DNA of 64,000 nucleotides from Sorangium cellulosum (GTDB lineage: Bacteria > Myxococcota_A > Polyangia > Polyangiales > Polyangiaceae): assembly GCF_002950945.1 (NCBI RefSeq), contig NZ_CP012673.1, positions 10,802,501-10,866,500 on the forward strand. The letters run 5' to 3'. How positions within the stretch are numbered: position 1 is the stretch's first letter; each line of letters begins with the position of its first letter. Shown here in pieces: positions 7,844 to 15,827 of the stretch. The position numbers were made by a program, and so were the translations under genes. The notes beneath the pieces are model-generated. The model was given only the letters and a program-made list of their open reading frames with translations. It had not been told where the DNA came from and did not search any database.

Positions 7844-9520
7844 TCAGGTCGCGTCGGTGTCGCCGGCGGCCGGAGCAGCGCGCGACGATCTCGCCCAGGC
7901 GTCGGGCAGCAGCTCGTCCAGCCGTTCGCGCGGCCAGCCCGCCTGCAACTTGCCGATGACGTCTGTCGCCCAGGCGAGCGGGTTGACTCCGTGCATCCGG
8001 CACGAGCCGAAGATCGTGTAGCCGATAGCAAGGCGCTGAGCGCCCTTGTCGGAGCCCGCGAATAAGTAGTTCTTTCGTCCGAGCGCTACACGTCTTAACT
8101 GCCGCTCGACCTCGCCGTTATCTATCTCGAAGCGTCCATCGGTGAAGCAGAGCCGCCACGCGGCTTCCTGGTTGATGGCGTACTGAGTCGCGATGTACAG
8201 CGGCGTGCTCGGCACGAGCCGCAGATGCAGCTCGTGGATCCACTGGTAGAGCTCGTCGACCAAGGGGAGCGACAGCTCCTGCCGGCGCATCAGGCGCGCC
8301 TCGGCGGACAGCGCCTCGGTCTTGCAGGCCGCCTCGATGCGGTAGATGGCCTTGAAGTACGTGAGCGCTATCGCGGCTCGCGCGTCGCCGCCCTTCGCCG
8401 CCTTCTCGAACTTGGCGCGGATGTGCATCCCACAGCCGAGCCGGCGCTCCTCGGGCACGATCACCTCGCCGTCGTCGCCACCGCGCAGCATGGCGCCGTA
8501 GCCTGCGTAGCCGTCGCCCTGAAGATAGCCGTTGAAGCCCTGCAGCAGCGCCGCTGGATGCTTGGCCTTCCAGTCCGGTGCGTACAGGAACGCCACGAGC
8601 TCGGCCCCGACGAAGGACCAGATGTGACCTCGCTTCACCCCCGCCGGATGGTCCCGATCCAGCACGCGCATCCCGGTGTCGTCCGCGCGCAGGTAGCACG
8701 AGTCCAGCACCTTCTGCTGGATCCCCTCGGCCACGGGAGCGAGCACGTCGAGCGCGAAGCTCGACCAGTCTCCCAGCGTCGACGGCGAGAGCGACACGCC
8801 GAAGCGAGCGTACTGCTGCGCCTGCCGGTACAGCGGCATCGAGTCCTCGAACTTCTCGACGATGATGCTCGCGAGCAGCCCCGGTCCCGGACGCCCTCGG
8901 TCCATCACCTTCTCGCTGTCCGCCGTCGTCACGCCCTGCTCCGGGCAGCGCGGGCAGGCGAGCTTCTCCCGCTGCTCCTCAATGATCTTGAACTGCGCCG
9001 GGACGAACTCGAGCACTTCGCTCGTGCGATGACCGATGCACTTCTTGTCCGCGCCGCACTGCGGGCACGTCCGCTCGGCCTCGGGGACGGGTACAACGCG
9101 CGTCTCGCGTGGCAGGTGCTCGGGAAGCGGCGCGCGCCCACGCCGCCCTCGCGGCGGCTTCGGCGGCTCAGGGGGTTGCGGCACCAGCCCCTGCTCCGGC
9201 TCCGGCGGCGTCTGCGTGCCGAGCTCCGGTGAGAGCGCCGAGCCGGCGGGCCCCGGCGGCGCCTGCTCCCCGAGCTCGGCGAACAGCAGCATCAGCTGCT
9301 CGGTCGAGACCTTCTGGCTCTTGCGGCCGTACAGCTCGCGCAGCGCGCTGGCGAGCCTCGCCGAGAGCGCGGTGTTCTTGTCGCGCAGCTGCACCAGCAG
9401 CCCGAGCACCAGCTCGATGAGCTCTGGAATCTGTCCGGCGGCCGCCAGCTGCTCGAGCTTGCGCCGCACGTCCGCCAGATCGGCGGGAAGTTGTGCCTGG
9501 GACTGATGCGGACTGGTCAC
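7844..9520 (-). CDS. tnpC: IS66-family transposase TnpC
   Basis: The 558-aa DDE transposase of the IS66 element. The N-terminus is a coiled-coil helix (ADVRRKLEQLAAAGQIPELI), then a variable linker, a zinc-binding segment (CPQCGADKKCIGHR ... CPRCPEQG), and the catalytic domain with the first Asp in YLRADDTGMRVLD, the second in LQGDGYAGYG, and the Glu near the C-terminus in DNGEVERQLRRVALGRKNY. The C-terminal segment (MHGVNPLAWATDVIGKLQAG) is typical of the family. Its start overlaps the end of tnpB by four bases, so translation is probably coupled. Confidence 0.95.
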   Translation of the reverse strand: MTSPHQSQAQLPADLADVRRKLEQLAAAGQIPELIELVLGLLVQLRDKNTALSARLASALRELYGRKSQKVSTEQLMLLFAELGEQAPPGPAGSALSPELGTQTPPEPEQGLVPQPPEPPKPPRGRRGRAPLPEHLPRETRVVPVPEAERTCPQCGADKKCIGHRTSEVLEFVPAQFKIIEEQREKLACPRCPEQGVTTADSEKVMDRGRPGPGLLASIIVEKFEDSMPLYRQAQQYARFGVSLSPSTLGDWSSFALDVLAPVAEGIQQKVLDSCYLRADDTGMRVLDRDHPAGVKRGHIWSFVGAELVAFLYAPDWKAKHPAALLQGFNGYLQGDGYAGYGAMLRGGDDGEVIVPEERRLGCGMHIRAKFEKAAKGGDARAAIALTYFKAIYRIEAACKTEALSAEARLMRRQELSLPLVDELYQWIHELHLRLVPSTPLYIATQYAINQEAAWRLCFTDGRFEIDNGEVERQLRRVALGRKNYLFAGSDKGAQRLAIGYTIFGSCRMHGVNPLAWATDVIGKLQAGWPRERLDELLPDAWARSSRAAPAAGDTDAT

Positions 9521-9939
9521 GTGGCGCGCGGGATAGCTATCCCATGCGCATCCATCAAGCCTTGCTTCGACGGAGCAATTTTTCTCGCGCTGGGTCTCCA
9601 GCGCTTGCGCCGTACCGCCTGGGACAGGTCGAGCCCTTCAAGCATCAGCGACAGCTCGGCTGCCTCGACCTCGACGTGGGTCGCTCCCTTGGGCAGGTCG
9701 CGGGCGAGGTGGAATCGGCCGCGTGCCAGCTTTTTCGCCACGATCATGTACCCAGTGCGGTCCCAGAACAGCACTCGCATCTGGTCACCTCGCCGATTCC
9801 TGAACACGAACAGATGACCGCACAGCGGGTCGGCTCCGAAGCGCTGGGACACCAGGGCGGACAGCCCGTCGAAGCTCTTACGTAGGTCCGTGGGCTCGGC
9901 CGCGACGTAGACACGCACCGACGGCGGCAGTGTCAGCAC
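9517..9939 (-). CDS. tnpB: IS66 accessory protein TnpB (Orf2)
   Basis: This 140-aa protein belongs to the IS66 Orf2 family. Hallmarks are VYVAAEPTDLRKSFDGLSAL, FVFRNRRGDQMRVLFWDRTG, and KKLARGRFHLA. It is needed for transposition of multi-gene IS66 elements, though its molecular role is unclear. It overlaps both neighbours by a few bases. Confidence 0.95.
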   Translation of the reverse strand: MLTLPPSVRVYVAAEPTDLRKSFDGLSALVSQRFGADPLCGHLFVFRNRRGDQMRVLFWDRTGYMIVAKKLARGRFHLARDLPKGATHVEVEAAELSLMLEGLDLSQAVRRKRWRPSARKIAPSKQGLMDAHGIAIPRAT

Positions 9940-10271
9940 GGCGTCTCCTCGGCGGCGAGCAAGAGCACCCGCTCGAGCGTGGCCGGGTCGAAGCCTGGCC
10001 GAACGCGCACCACCCGCCCGTTGGGCAGAGCGATCTCGATCGGCTCCGTCGCGACCGCCGATGTGTCCGCCACGACGTGCACCGGCAGGAAGCGCGGTCC
10101 CTCTGTCGACGATGACGGCGACGGCTGCGACGACCCCTCAGCCCGCAGCTTCCAGCGCCACCAGTACAGCTGCTTAGGCTTGTACCCCTCGCGCCGCGCG
10201 AACTTCTCGGCGCTCAGACCACTCCGCTCCCATCGCTCCACCCGCTCGGCCCACTCCACCCTCGTCGCCAT
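9933..10271 (-). CDS. tnpA: IS66 accessory protein TnpA (Orf1)
   Basis: A 112-aa protein with an N-terminal helix-turn-helix (WAERVERWERSGLSAEKFAR then EGYKPKQLYWWRWKLR) and a C-terminal segment IEIALPNGRVVRVRPGFDP typical of IS66 TnpA. It is the first gene of the IS66 operon; the promoter should lie between 10272 and the right end at 10349. Confidence 0.93.
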   Translation of the reverse strand: MATRVEWAERVERWERSGLSAEKFARREGYKPKQLYWWRWKLRAEGSSQPSPSSSTEGPRFLPVHVVADTSAVATEPIEIALPNGRVVRVRPGFDPATLERVLLLAAEETPC

Positions 10272-10349
10272 CGCTTCCTCCTTCGTCGCGATGGCAACAG
10301 GTAACCGGCGCCCCGCCGACGGTCACGATGGCGTTGGCCGGGCGCTTAC

Positions 10350-10580
10350 GTCCGATGGCACGGTATAGTCTCGGGTGGCAGTGACGCCGCGCGTCGCCTG
10401 CAGGGCTGTCAGGACGCATTCGGCCGAGGGCAGGCTGGTCACGATGACCGACCTGGAGATACCAGCCTTCTCGTGCCCGGTCACCATGATGTAAACTGCC
10501 ATGTAACCAACCAGACCGAGGACGCCAAGCGCAACGATTGCGACGTTTCGCCACTTGATCTTCACTGCTTTCGACATCAT
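10350..10580 (-). pseudogene. 5' part of a small membrane-protein gene split by IS66
   Basis: The product begins MMSKAVKIKWRNVAIVALGV with one transmembrane helix (about residues 12-33), then a presumably exported segment SVIVTSLPSAECVLTALQAT. The frame runs into the IS66 end after YTVPSDV. Together with 7561-7658 it encodes a 106-aa single-pass protein of unknown function. It lies on the same strand as the integron cassettes to the right and could once have been one of them, but I see no attC after it. Confidence 0.75.
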
Positions 10581-10822
10581 GTCTGCATCCTCGCTTCGTC
10601 ACGAGGTCACGCGCAAGCCGCGCTCGCATGCGCACACGGCGCCGAAGCTGCCCGTATCGTATCCGATCACCACCTGAGGCGGCCCAACTATCCGTCGATC
10701 GGCCGATCGAGGCCGCCGGACCAGGTCTGTCTGGATCGTCGCCCTGTGACCTCCCCAGGTAAGTCTAGCGGATAGGCGCTGCGCCACAAGGGCCCAGCGC
10801 TGTCCGCCGCCATGGGGTAGAT
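10581..10822. other. Intergenic stretch between the split gene and the IS4 element
   Basis: No coding signal was recognised. The stretch ends in CATGGGGTAGAT next to the IS4-family element, and GTAGAT is repeated at the other side of that element (12295-12300). Confidence 0.4.
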
Positions 10823-12294
10823 CCCATGAGTGTCCGGATAAGCTTTCGGACTTTCTGAACGACACTACGTGATCCTATGTAATCATATGCGAATGTCATT
10901 GTATTCTCTCGTCTCAATGCGCGACAAGAGCGTTCATGACAGGTGAGTCGCTTCGTGCACATCTTCGGGAAGCGCTGAGCGCCGATGCGATTCGTGCGCT
11001 CGCAGACAAGTACGGCGTCCAAGAGCGGGAGCGGAAGCTCAACGTGTTCGAGTTCGTGGTGGCGCTGATCTTGGCCGGCGGCACGCATGAAGGCGGGCGC
11101 CAGTATGATATTCTTCGCACGTATATCGAGAACGGAGCCGAGCGCGTTCGACGGGGGACATTCTACGGCTGGTTCACGGCGCCGCTGCTGGATCTGCTGA
11201 CCGAGCTCCTCAACCGCGCAATTGCCATCGGTCAGCGACAGCCGAAGCTTTTGCCGGGCATTCTCGGCGGGGTCAGCGACTGGCGCGTCGTCGACTCTAC
11301 GACGATTCGGTTGGACGACGCCTTGGTTGGTGACTTCCCCAGCACCGGAGATTACGCAGCCCTGAAGGTCCACAAAGAGTGGTCCGTCGGCACGGGGAAC
11401 CTCGTGGCATACAAAATTACGCCCGCTCGCGAGCATGATAGCCCACATCTGGACGTGGGTGAGCATCGTCGCGGAACCGGCCTCCTGATAGATCTCGGGT
11501 ACGCCTGTATTGGTCGCCTGGCGGAATGTGAGACCCACGACGTGAAGTACGTGATCCGACTGAAGGAGAACTGGAAGCCCAAGGTCAATCGCCTTGTTCG
11601 CGGATCTGACTTCCCGGAACTCGCAGAGGGGGCCGACTTCGATACGCTCTTTGACGAGGAAGTTATCGTCCTGGATGGGCAGGCTATCGACGCTGACGTG
11701 ACCGTGGGGCGCAACGCTCTCCGCGTTCGCTCTCGCCTGGTTGGCATCCCCACGCCAAAGGGCTACTGCTTCTTCCTGACCAACGTGCCCCGCAAGACGC
11801 ACGGCCCGCATCAGGTAGGTGATCTCTACCGCGTCCGTTGGGAGATCGAGATCGATAACAAAGTCGAGAAGGCGGGTGCCAGGCTCGACGAGATTACCGC
11901 GCGCAAGCCGGTCAGTGCGAAGGCACTTGTGCTTGCCACGCTCCTCAACGCAACGATCGCGCGAACTATTGTGCAGAGCGAGAAGCTTGCCCTCGTGGCG
12001 GAGAAGAAGAGCGCAGATGAGCACGCCTCGCGCGCCCCCCTTCACCCGATCTTGTTGATGCGGGCTCTCAGCTCGGCTCATGGAACGATCACTCGGCTTC
12101 TGTGGGACACTGACGACCAACCGCTCATGTGGGGGGAATTGATGCTCCGGTTCCGCGACCTCGGGTCCGACCCAAATTGGCGTCGACGACCGAGTGTCCT
12201 AGATCGAATTCAAGGGCTGACGGCGCCACCCAAGCCGCGGCGCCGAACGAGACACACTGCGTGATAGCGCCTCTGCTATCCGATCACCCATGGG
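10823..12294 (+). mobile_element. IS4-family insertion sequence
   Basis: A single transposase gene lies between imperfect inverted ends: CCCATGAGTGTCCGGATAAG at the left and, read inward from the right, CCCATGGGTGATCGGATAGC. GTAGAT directly precedes the left end and directly follows the right end. The flanking repeat may extend a little because the end sequence and target share ATGGG, so the ends are certain only to a few bases. The right end lies only 12 bp from the last attC of the integron array. Confidence 0.75.
10936..12264 (+). CDS. IS4-family transposase
   Basis: A 442-aa DDE transposase. The catalytic triad is visible as VVDSTTIRLDD (first Asp), LLIDLGYACIGRL (second Asp) and YRVRWEIEIDNKVEK (Y-x2-R-x3-E-type Glu motif of IS4). 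The N-terminal region (ALSADAIRALADKYGVQERE) is helical and probably binds the ends. The frame is intact, so the copy could be functional. Confidence 0.92.
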   Translation: MTGESLRAHLREALSADAIRALADKYGVQERERKLNVFEFVVALILAGGTHEGGRQYDILRTYIENGAERVRRGTFYGWFTAPLLDLLTELLNRAIAIGQRQPKLLPGILGGVSDWRVVDSTTIRLDDALVGDFPSTGDYAALKVHKEWSVGTGNLVAYKITPAREHDSPHLDVGEHRRGTGLLIDLGYACIGRLAECETHDVKYVIRLKENWKPKVNRLVRGSDFPELAEGADFDTLFDEEVIVLDGQAIDADVTVGRNALRVRSRLVGIPTPKGYCFFLTNVPRKTHGPHQVGDLYRVRWEIEIDNKVEKAGARLDEITARKPVSAKALVLATLLNATIARTIVQSEKLALVAEKKSADEHASRAPLHPILLMRALSSAHGTITRLLWDTDDQPLMWGELMLRFRDLGSDPNWRRRPSVLDRIQGLTAPPKPRRRTRHTA

Positions 12295-12305
12295 GTAGAT
12301 CCATC

Positions 12306-12364
12306 GAACGCCTTGTCGTTCAGCCGCGCCGCGAAGCGGCGTCGGCTGCAACGACTCGTTCGGC
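12306..12364 (-). other. attC-like site of the four-gene cassette, copy 1
   Basis: On the minus strand the site starts GCCGAACGAGTCGTTGCAGC and ends GGCTGAACGACAAGGCGTT. The arms GTCGTTGCAGC and GCTGAACGAC pair with one extra base, the extrahelical base typical of attC. The outer GTT core at 12307-12309 is where this copy and copy 2 stop matching. The site starts eight bases after the methyltransferase stop. Confidence 0.8.
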
Positions 12365-12371
12365 GGCCTAA

Positions 12372-13208
12372 TCAGGGACGCCGATGCGCGCTGATTTCGA
12401 AACGCTCGACTTGAGTCAGAAACGATGGCCGCCCGCCGATGCCCAACATGGCAGCCGAAACCGAAAGTTCGGCCTCCGCGTGCCAGCCGAACTCCGAGCG
12501 GAGCGTCGCACGGGCGGCCCAGCGCCGCTCGTGTTTACTTCGCATCACGTCGCGCCATATCGCGCTCTGATTGTCGTAGCGATCGACAGAAAACCCCGCA
12601 CTTGATAGAATGGGCCGCCAATCGCCAAGGAGGTTGGTAGTTCCGGCATATTGATTCTCCGAGACATATGCTGTCATAACCAAGGTGCCCGATGGAACCA
12701 TGATCCGGTGAAGTTCCGCCAACGCGACGAGAGGGTCCGGTGCAAGGTAGAGGGCGTCAAGCGAGAGCGCTGCGCTCACCGACGCTTCGGGAAGTCCTGT
12801 CGACGAAAAATCAGCCACGTGAAATTGCGGTCGCTCATGGTCCATTAAGTGAGCGACCCCAACGCGCGCCTCCGTGATCGCCGCGTTAGAGCAATCCAGC
12901 CCCACAAGGCGAACGCCGAGCGCGGCCGCCAACCGTCGGCCGACTCTACCGACACCGCAACCCAAATCCAGAAGTCTGGCGGGCCCGAGCGTGCTCGGTG
13001 GCAAGAGTCCGAGGCTCATCCCAAGCCAGAGTTCAAATCGCGCGAGAACTTCCGCGGTCAGAAAACCAGTGCTCGCCGTTGATACGATCTCTTCTGCAGC
13101 GAGCGCCTCCGGAAGTAAACGCATCAGCGCCGCGCGAAGCGGGCTTTCCCGGTACAACGAGTCGAACATCGTTGCCGTTGGACACAGAGGGGCACCGTCT
13201 CTGCTCAT
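12372..13208 (-). CDS. SAM-dependent methyltransferase (cassette copy 1)
   Basis: A 278-aa class I methyltransferase. The SAM-binding motif I is LLDLGCGVGRVGRRL, followed by the acidic end of strand 2 (LVGLDCSN), FHVADFSSTGLPEASVSAAL (motif II/III region) and LHRIMVPSGTLVMTAYV. The substrate cannot be told from sequence. The ATG overlaps the stop of the upstream diiron gene (ATGA), so the two are translationally coupled. It is the last gene of the cassette and is followed by its attC. The protein is identical to that of 25799-26635. In context the target may be the repeat peptide encoded two genes upstream. Confidence 0.85.
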   Translation of the reverse strand: MSRDGAPLCPTATMFDSLYRESPLRAALMRLLPEALAAEEIVSTASTGFLTAEVLARFELWLGMSLGLLPPSTLGPARLLDLGCGVGRVGRRLAAALGVRLVGLDCSNAAITEARVGVAHLMDHERPQFHVADFSSTGLPEASVSAALSLDALYLAPDPLVALAELHRIMVPSGTLVMTAYVSENQYAGTTNLLGDWRPILSSAGFSVDRYDNQSAIWRDVMRSKHERRWAARATLRSEFGWHAEAELSVSAAMLGIGGRPSFLTQVERFEISAHRRP

Positions 13209-13948
13209 TCCCCGACGAACTGCGCCTCCCCAACTTCGACGAGCGTGATGTCGTTGAACTCGCGAAGTCGTGCAGCCATGGTGCGTCGAACAAAATCGGC
13301 AAGTCCCGTCACCGATGCGCGCTCTATAAGCCGCGCCGTGTATTCGATGTGTCGCGTCTCGTCGAGGATGAGCGAATCGAGGACGCCGGTGAGCTTCTCG
13401 CGTCGTTCGCCAACACAGTGTGCCGTGATCATGGGTCGGAGCAAAAGCTGATGAATGCGCGTTCGGATCTCGCCGAGGTTCATCTGGATCAGCTCGTCGA
13501 GGACGTGCTCGACGGACGCGCTCTCGGTGCGGAGCGGTCGGTACTTCTTCGTGTACCGCGGGGAGAGTTCATCGAGTGCAGGCTGCAGGTCACTGCCGAC
13601 GGCATCCGGAAACACGAGGTCCAACATGGCGAGGTACATGTTCGCATGACGAGACTCGTCGATCGCGTGCAGTCGGATCTGGTCCGACGTGTCGGCGTCG
13701 CTGGTCCTACCCGCGAGTTGCCACAGGCCCCTCGATCCTTCGCCCTCCTTTTGTGCGTTGGCGATCAGAGACGACGCGAGCCATGCGGGATCGGAGGCAA
13801 CCTCACGGTACTTATCTCCGTACCATGCCATTCCGAAAGGAGGTACGTGTTCGGCGCACGAAGCGCGCAAGGTCGCCGCATAGGCAGGCAGCGGCTCGGT
13901 CCCGTGCTGCTCCAACGCGGCCAATGTGAGTTCAGCGACGGTGGTCAT
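13205..13948 (-). CDS. ferritin-like diiron protein (cassette copy 1)
   Basis: A 247-aa all-helical protein with two ExxH motifs, AIDESRHANMYLAML and LILDETRHIEYTARL, about 110 residues apart. Candidate Glu ligands on the intervening helices (QKEGEGSRGLWQL and MNLGEIRTRIHQLLL) fit the four-helix, two-iron site of ferritin-like oxygenases. Such proteins use O2 for N-oxygenation, hydroxylation or similar steps. The ATG at 13948 is preceded by GGAG. It sits between the repeat peptide gene and the methyltransferase, so it may modify the peptide. The exact reaction is unknown. Confidence 0.75.
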   Translation of the reverse strand: MTTVAELTLAALEQHGTEPLPAYAATLRASCAEHVPPFGMAWYGDKYREVASDPAWLASSLIANAQKEGEGSRGLWQLAGRTSDADTSDQIRLHAIDESRHANMYLAMLDLVFPDAVGSDLQPALDELSPRYTKKYRPLRTESASVEHVLDELIQMNLGEIRTRIHQLLLRPMITAHCVGERREKLTGVLDSLILDETRHIEYTARLIERASVTGLADFVRRTMAARLREFNDITLVEVGEAQFVGE

Positions 13949-14020
13949 GACTTACTCCAGATGTGGGATATGGGAAACATTCGGTGGGGCTGGCAGGTCG
14001 CCGCCGGCCCCACCGAACCG

Positions 14021-14275
14021 CTACTTCGCTTCCTTGAACGCAGAGTTGCAGGCGGTGAAGGCCTGATTGCAGGCGGTGAAGGCCTGATTGCAGGCGGCGA
14101 AGGCCTGGTTGCAGGCGATGAACGCCGCGTTGCAGGCGATGAAGTTTACCACGAGCTTGCCACCCTTTACGGCACCACTGAGGCGCACCGTGCGGTTGCC
14201 AGCGAGTGTCTCAATGGCTTTCTGGTGATCGGGGTGAAGATCGAAGGAAATCGGTCCGGGGCTCTTGGTCGACAT
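14021..14275 (-). CDS. 84-aa peptide with five xACNxAF heptads (cassette copy 1)
   Basis: Residues 1-45 are a hydrophilic, leader-like part (SFDLHPDHQKAIETLAGNRT, VRLSGAVKGGK). Residues 46-80 are five perfect seven-residue repeats: IACNAAF, IACNQAF, AACNQAF, TACNQAF, TACNSAF, each with one Cys and one Asn. The tail is KEAK. AAGG lies seven bases before the ATG. A leader, a repetitive Cys core and adjacent genes for a diiron protein, a methyltransferase and a GNAT enzyme resemble a ribosomally made, modified peptide, but no known precursor family is recognised. In copy 2, repeat three begins with Thr instead of Ala. It could also be a structural repeat protein. Confidence 0.75.
   Translation of the reverse strand: MSTKSPGPISFDLHPDHQKAIETLAGNRTVRLSGAVKGGKLVVNFIACNAAFIACNQAFAACNQAFTACNQAFTACNSAFKEAK
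14038..14144 (-). repeat. 21-bp tandem repeat coding the xACNxAF heptads
   Basis: Five units of 21 bp with the theme TTGCAGGCGGTGAAGGCCTG on the plus strand. The period is exactly seven codons and the frame is kept, so repeat number could change by slippage without breaking the gene. Confidence 0.8.
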
Positions 14276-14342
14276 TGCTGTACCTTGTCTCTTTCCTGTG
14301 GGTTCATGTACGAAGTAGTATCGATTGAAGTGTGTGGTTGGC

Positions 14343-14771
14343 TCAGAGCCGTTTTCGCATTAAGAGCGCCGCGTGAGCGGAGTAACCGAACCTCTCATAG
14401 AAGGGGATCACCTCCGTCCGACTGTCCAAGAAGACCGCGGCAAGCTGCTTGCTGCGAGCGTACTCCTCCGCGAACTGGAGCAACATTCGCCCCGTTCCCG
14501 TCCGACGAGCATGCTCATCTACGACGAGATCATCGATGTGAAGGTGTCGCCCGCGCGCCAGTGTTTCGACCTCTCGCATACCAATCACGCCAAGAAGCGT
14601 TTCCTCAACGAACGCACCCGCGATCCAGTAGCCGAACGCCCGTTGACGCTCAACCCGGGCAATGAACTCATCTTCCGTGAGATGGGAGCGGAGTTGACAG
14701 ACCACTTGGAACGCCGCACTTAATTCGGCGTCCTCAATGCGACGGATTGCTGGCGCGCGATTGGCTGACAT
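14343..14771 (-). CDS. GNAT-family N-acetyltransferase (cassette copy 1)
   Basis: A 142-aa GNAT protein: HIDDLVVDEHARRTGTGRML is motif A with the acetyl-CoA pyrophosphate loop (R-R-T-G-T-G), followed by AVFLDSRTEVIPFYERFGYS (motif B). I chose the ATG at 14771; a GTG 15 bases upstream is possible and neither has a clear ribosome site. It is the first gene of the cassette operon, upstream of the repeat peptide. It may acetylate the product for self-protection or maturation, or act independently as a resistance enzyme. Confidence 0.8.
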   Translation of the reverse strand: MSANRAPAIRRIEDAELSAAFQVVCQLRSHLTEDEFIARVERQRAFGYWIAGAFVEETLLGVIGMREVETLARGRHLHIDDLVVDEHARRTGTGRMLLQFAEEYARSKQLAAVFLDSRTEVIPFYERFGYSAHAALLMRKRL

Positions 14772-14987
14772 GGCAATGGTTGGCACGCGTTGCTTTGGCT
14801 GCGACGGGTGAGGATTGCGTGGCGAACCGGAGGGTTCCTCGAAGGGTCGACGACCCGTAACGGAGAAAACCGGAAGTTGCCCCGTGTGTCAAGTAGGCGG
14901 TGACATGAAAGGCACGATCCCCATGTCGTCGAAAGCGGCGTCTCCCACGATCCGTTCACGGCGGACGTGATAGCGGCCTCGCGGTCC

Positions 14988-15051
14988 GCCGAACGGCTTG
15001 CCGATGAGCCGCCGCGCTGCAGGCGCGGCCGGATCCATCGGCTTGTTCGGG
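14988..15051 (-). other. attC-like site of the tyrosinase cassette
   Basis: Read on the minus strand: CCCGAACAAGCCGATGGATC at one end and GGCTCATCGGCAAGCCGTTC at the other. CAAGCCGATGG pairs with TCATCGGCAAG. The GTTCGGC core at the left end (14988-14994) is also the start of cassette copy 1, as expected for neighbouring cassettes. It follows the Dabb-domain gene. Confidence 0.8.
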
Positions 15052-15182
15052 GGCACGATGGGCCATCTGACTCGACGCGTCCCAAAGATCGAAGCGCCGC
15101 TGAAGAGCGCCGCCGCGCCTCCGGCGCGTCCTCCGGAGGCAGTCGAAAGCCTCCTGACCTCGACGATCGGCGTGGAGCGGCG

Positions 15183-15650
15183 TCAGGCCGGTGTCGCCCG
15201 GAGATACGTTTGCTGCTCGACCGGGAAGTCAAAGACGAGCACGTTGCTCACGAGCGGCTTGATGAAGTCCTTGTACGCCTGATGCGCCGGGTCGTAGTAG
15301 GCGGGATCGACCACGACAGGCGTCCCCACGTAATGGTTGCGATCACCCTCAGACTTGAGCGTCACGATGAAGCCCTGGTTCAGGCCCTTGTCGGCGCCTT
15401 CACCGCTGGTCTGAACGCCCGTCTCGATGCTGATGAGATAGCGAGCGCCGCTCTTCCGCCGGCACGCATCCTCGAGCGCGAGGAAGCGCTCGACGACCTG
15501 CCCACGTTGCTCGGCGGTCGCGTCTGGCGCGTACTGGAAGAGGACGATGTGACGGATCAGGCCAGGGTTGTAGTCCTCGGCGGTGAACGCCTCCGGACCG
15601 ATCTTTGCCAGAGTCGCTTGGAGGATCTGAAGCTGCGTGGGCGTCGTCAT
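15183..15650 (-). CDS. stress-responsive A/B-barrel (Dabb) domain protein
   Basis: A protein of about 155 aa with the Dabb fold signature: GLIRHIVLFQYAPDATAEQR (first strand with conserved HIVLF), VERFLALEDACRR, and a C-terminal FIKPLVSNVLVFDFPV. Small Dabb proteins are dimeric barrels, some of which catalyse cyclisation or other steps on polyketide-like or phenolic products. I chose the ATG at 15650 (AAAGG six bases upstream); an ATG 51 bases upstream is also in frame. It lies downstream of the tyrosinase on the same strand, in the same cassette, so it may act on the tyrosinase product. Confidence 0.75.
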   Translation of the reverse strand: MTTPTQLQILQATLAKIGPEAFTAEDYNPGLIRHIVLFQYAPDATAEQRGQVVERFLALEDACRRKSGARYLISIETGVQTSGEGADKGLNQGFIVTLKSEGDRNHYVGTPVVVDPAYYDPAHQAYKDFIKPLVSNVLVFDFPVEQQTYLRATPA

Positions 15651-15827
15651 GGGCAACCTTTCGATCTGCTTGTCGTCTACGGTGGGCTGATTCGAGATCA
15701 TCGTCCCCGTCGTCTCACGAACGAGAGGGCGCAGCCGCGAATCCGGCAGCTCCCCTTCGTCCCATTCCGGCACGTCCTCGCCGTGCGCGACGCCGCCCGC
15801 GGCCGACCGCGGGCCCGCGCGTGACCC

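Larger units (their letters stand above)
7659..10349 (-). mobile_element. IS66-family insertion sequence, complete, 2691 bp
   Basis: The element has the three classic IS66 genes (tnpA, tnpB, tnpC) on the minus strand. The ends match: the left end reads GTAACCGCCCGCCCATCGCC and the right end, read inward, GTAAGCGCCCGGCCAACGCC, with three mismatches in the first 22 bases. It is flanked by the perfect 8-bp direct repeat GTCCGATG (7651-7658 and 10350-10357), the size expected for IS66. All three genes are open, so it may be active. It disrupts a small membrane-protein gene. A related left end without the rest lies at 34944-35099. Confidence 0.93.
12307..14995 (-). repeat. Duplicated integron cassette, copy 1 (2689 bp)
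   Basis: This block matches 25734-28422. The four encoded proteins are identical apart from one residue, caused by the base at 14098 (C here, T at 27525). Similarity stops exactly at the GTT core on both sides, so this is one unit moved by site-specific recombination, not by a general duplication. Confidence 0.9.

Noticed and set aside
10811..10828. The palindrome CATGGG-GTAGAT-CCCATG as a regulator binding site.
   Set aside because: It arises where the IS4-family end (CCCATG) abuts its target, so it is a by-product of the insertion.
12998..14665. A 555-codon open frame on the plus strand through cassette copy 1 (and again at 26425-28092).
   Set aside because: It is antisense to four genes with clear domains and good starts; long chance frames are expected in GC-rich DNA. 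Its GGEGLIAGGEGL repeats are just the antisense of the heptad repeat.
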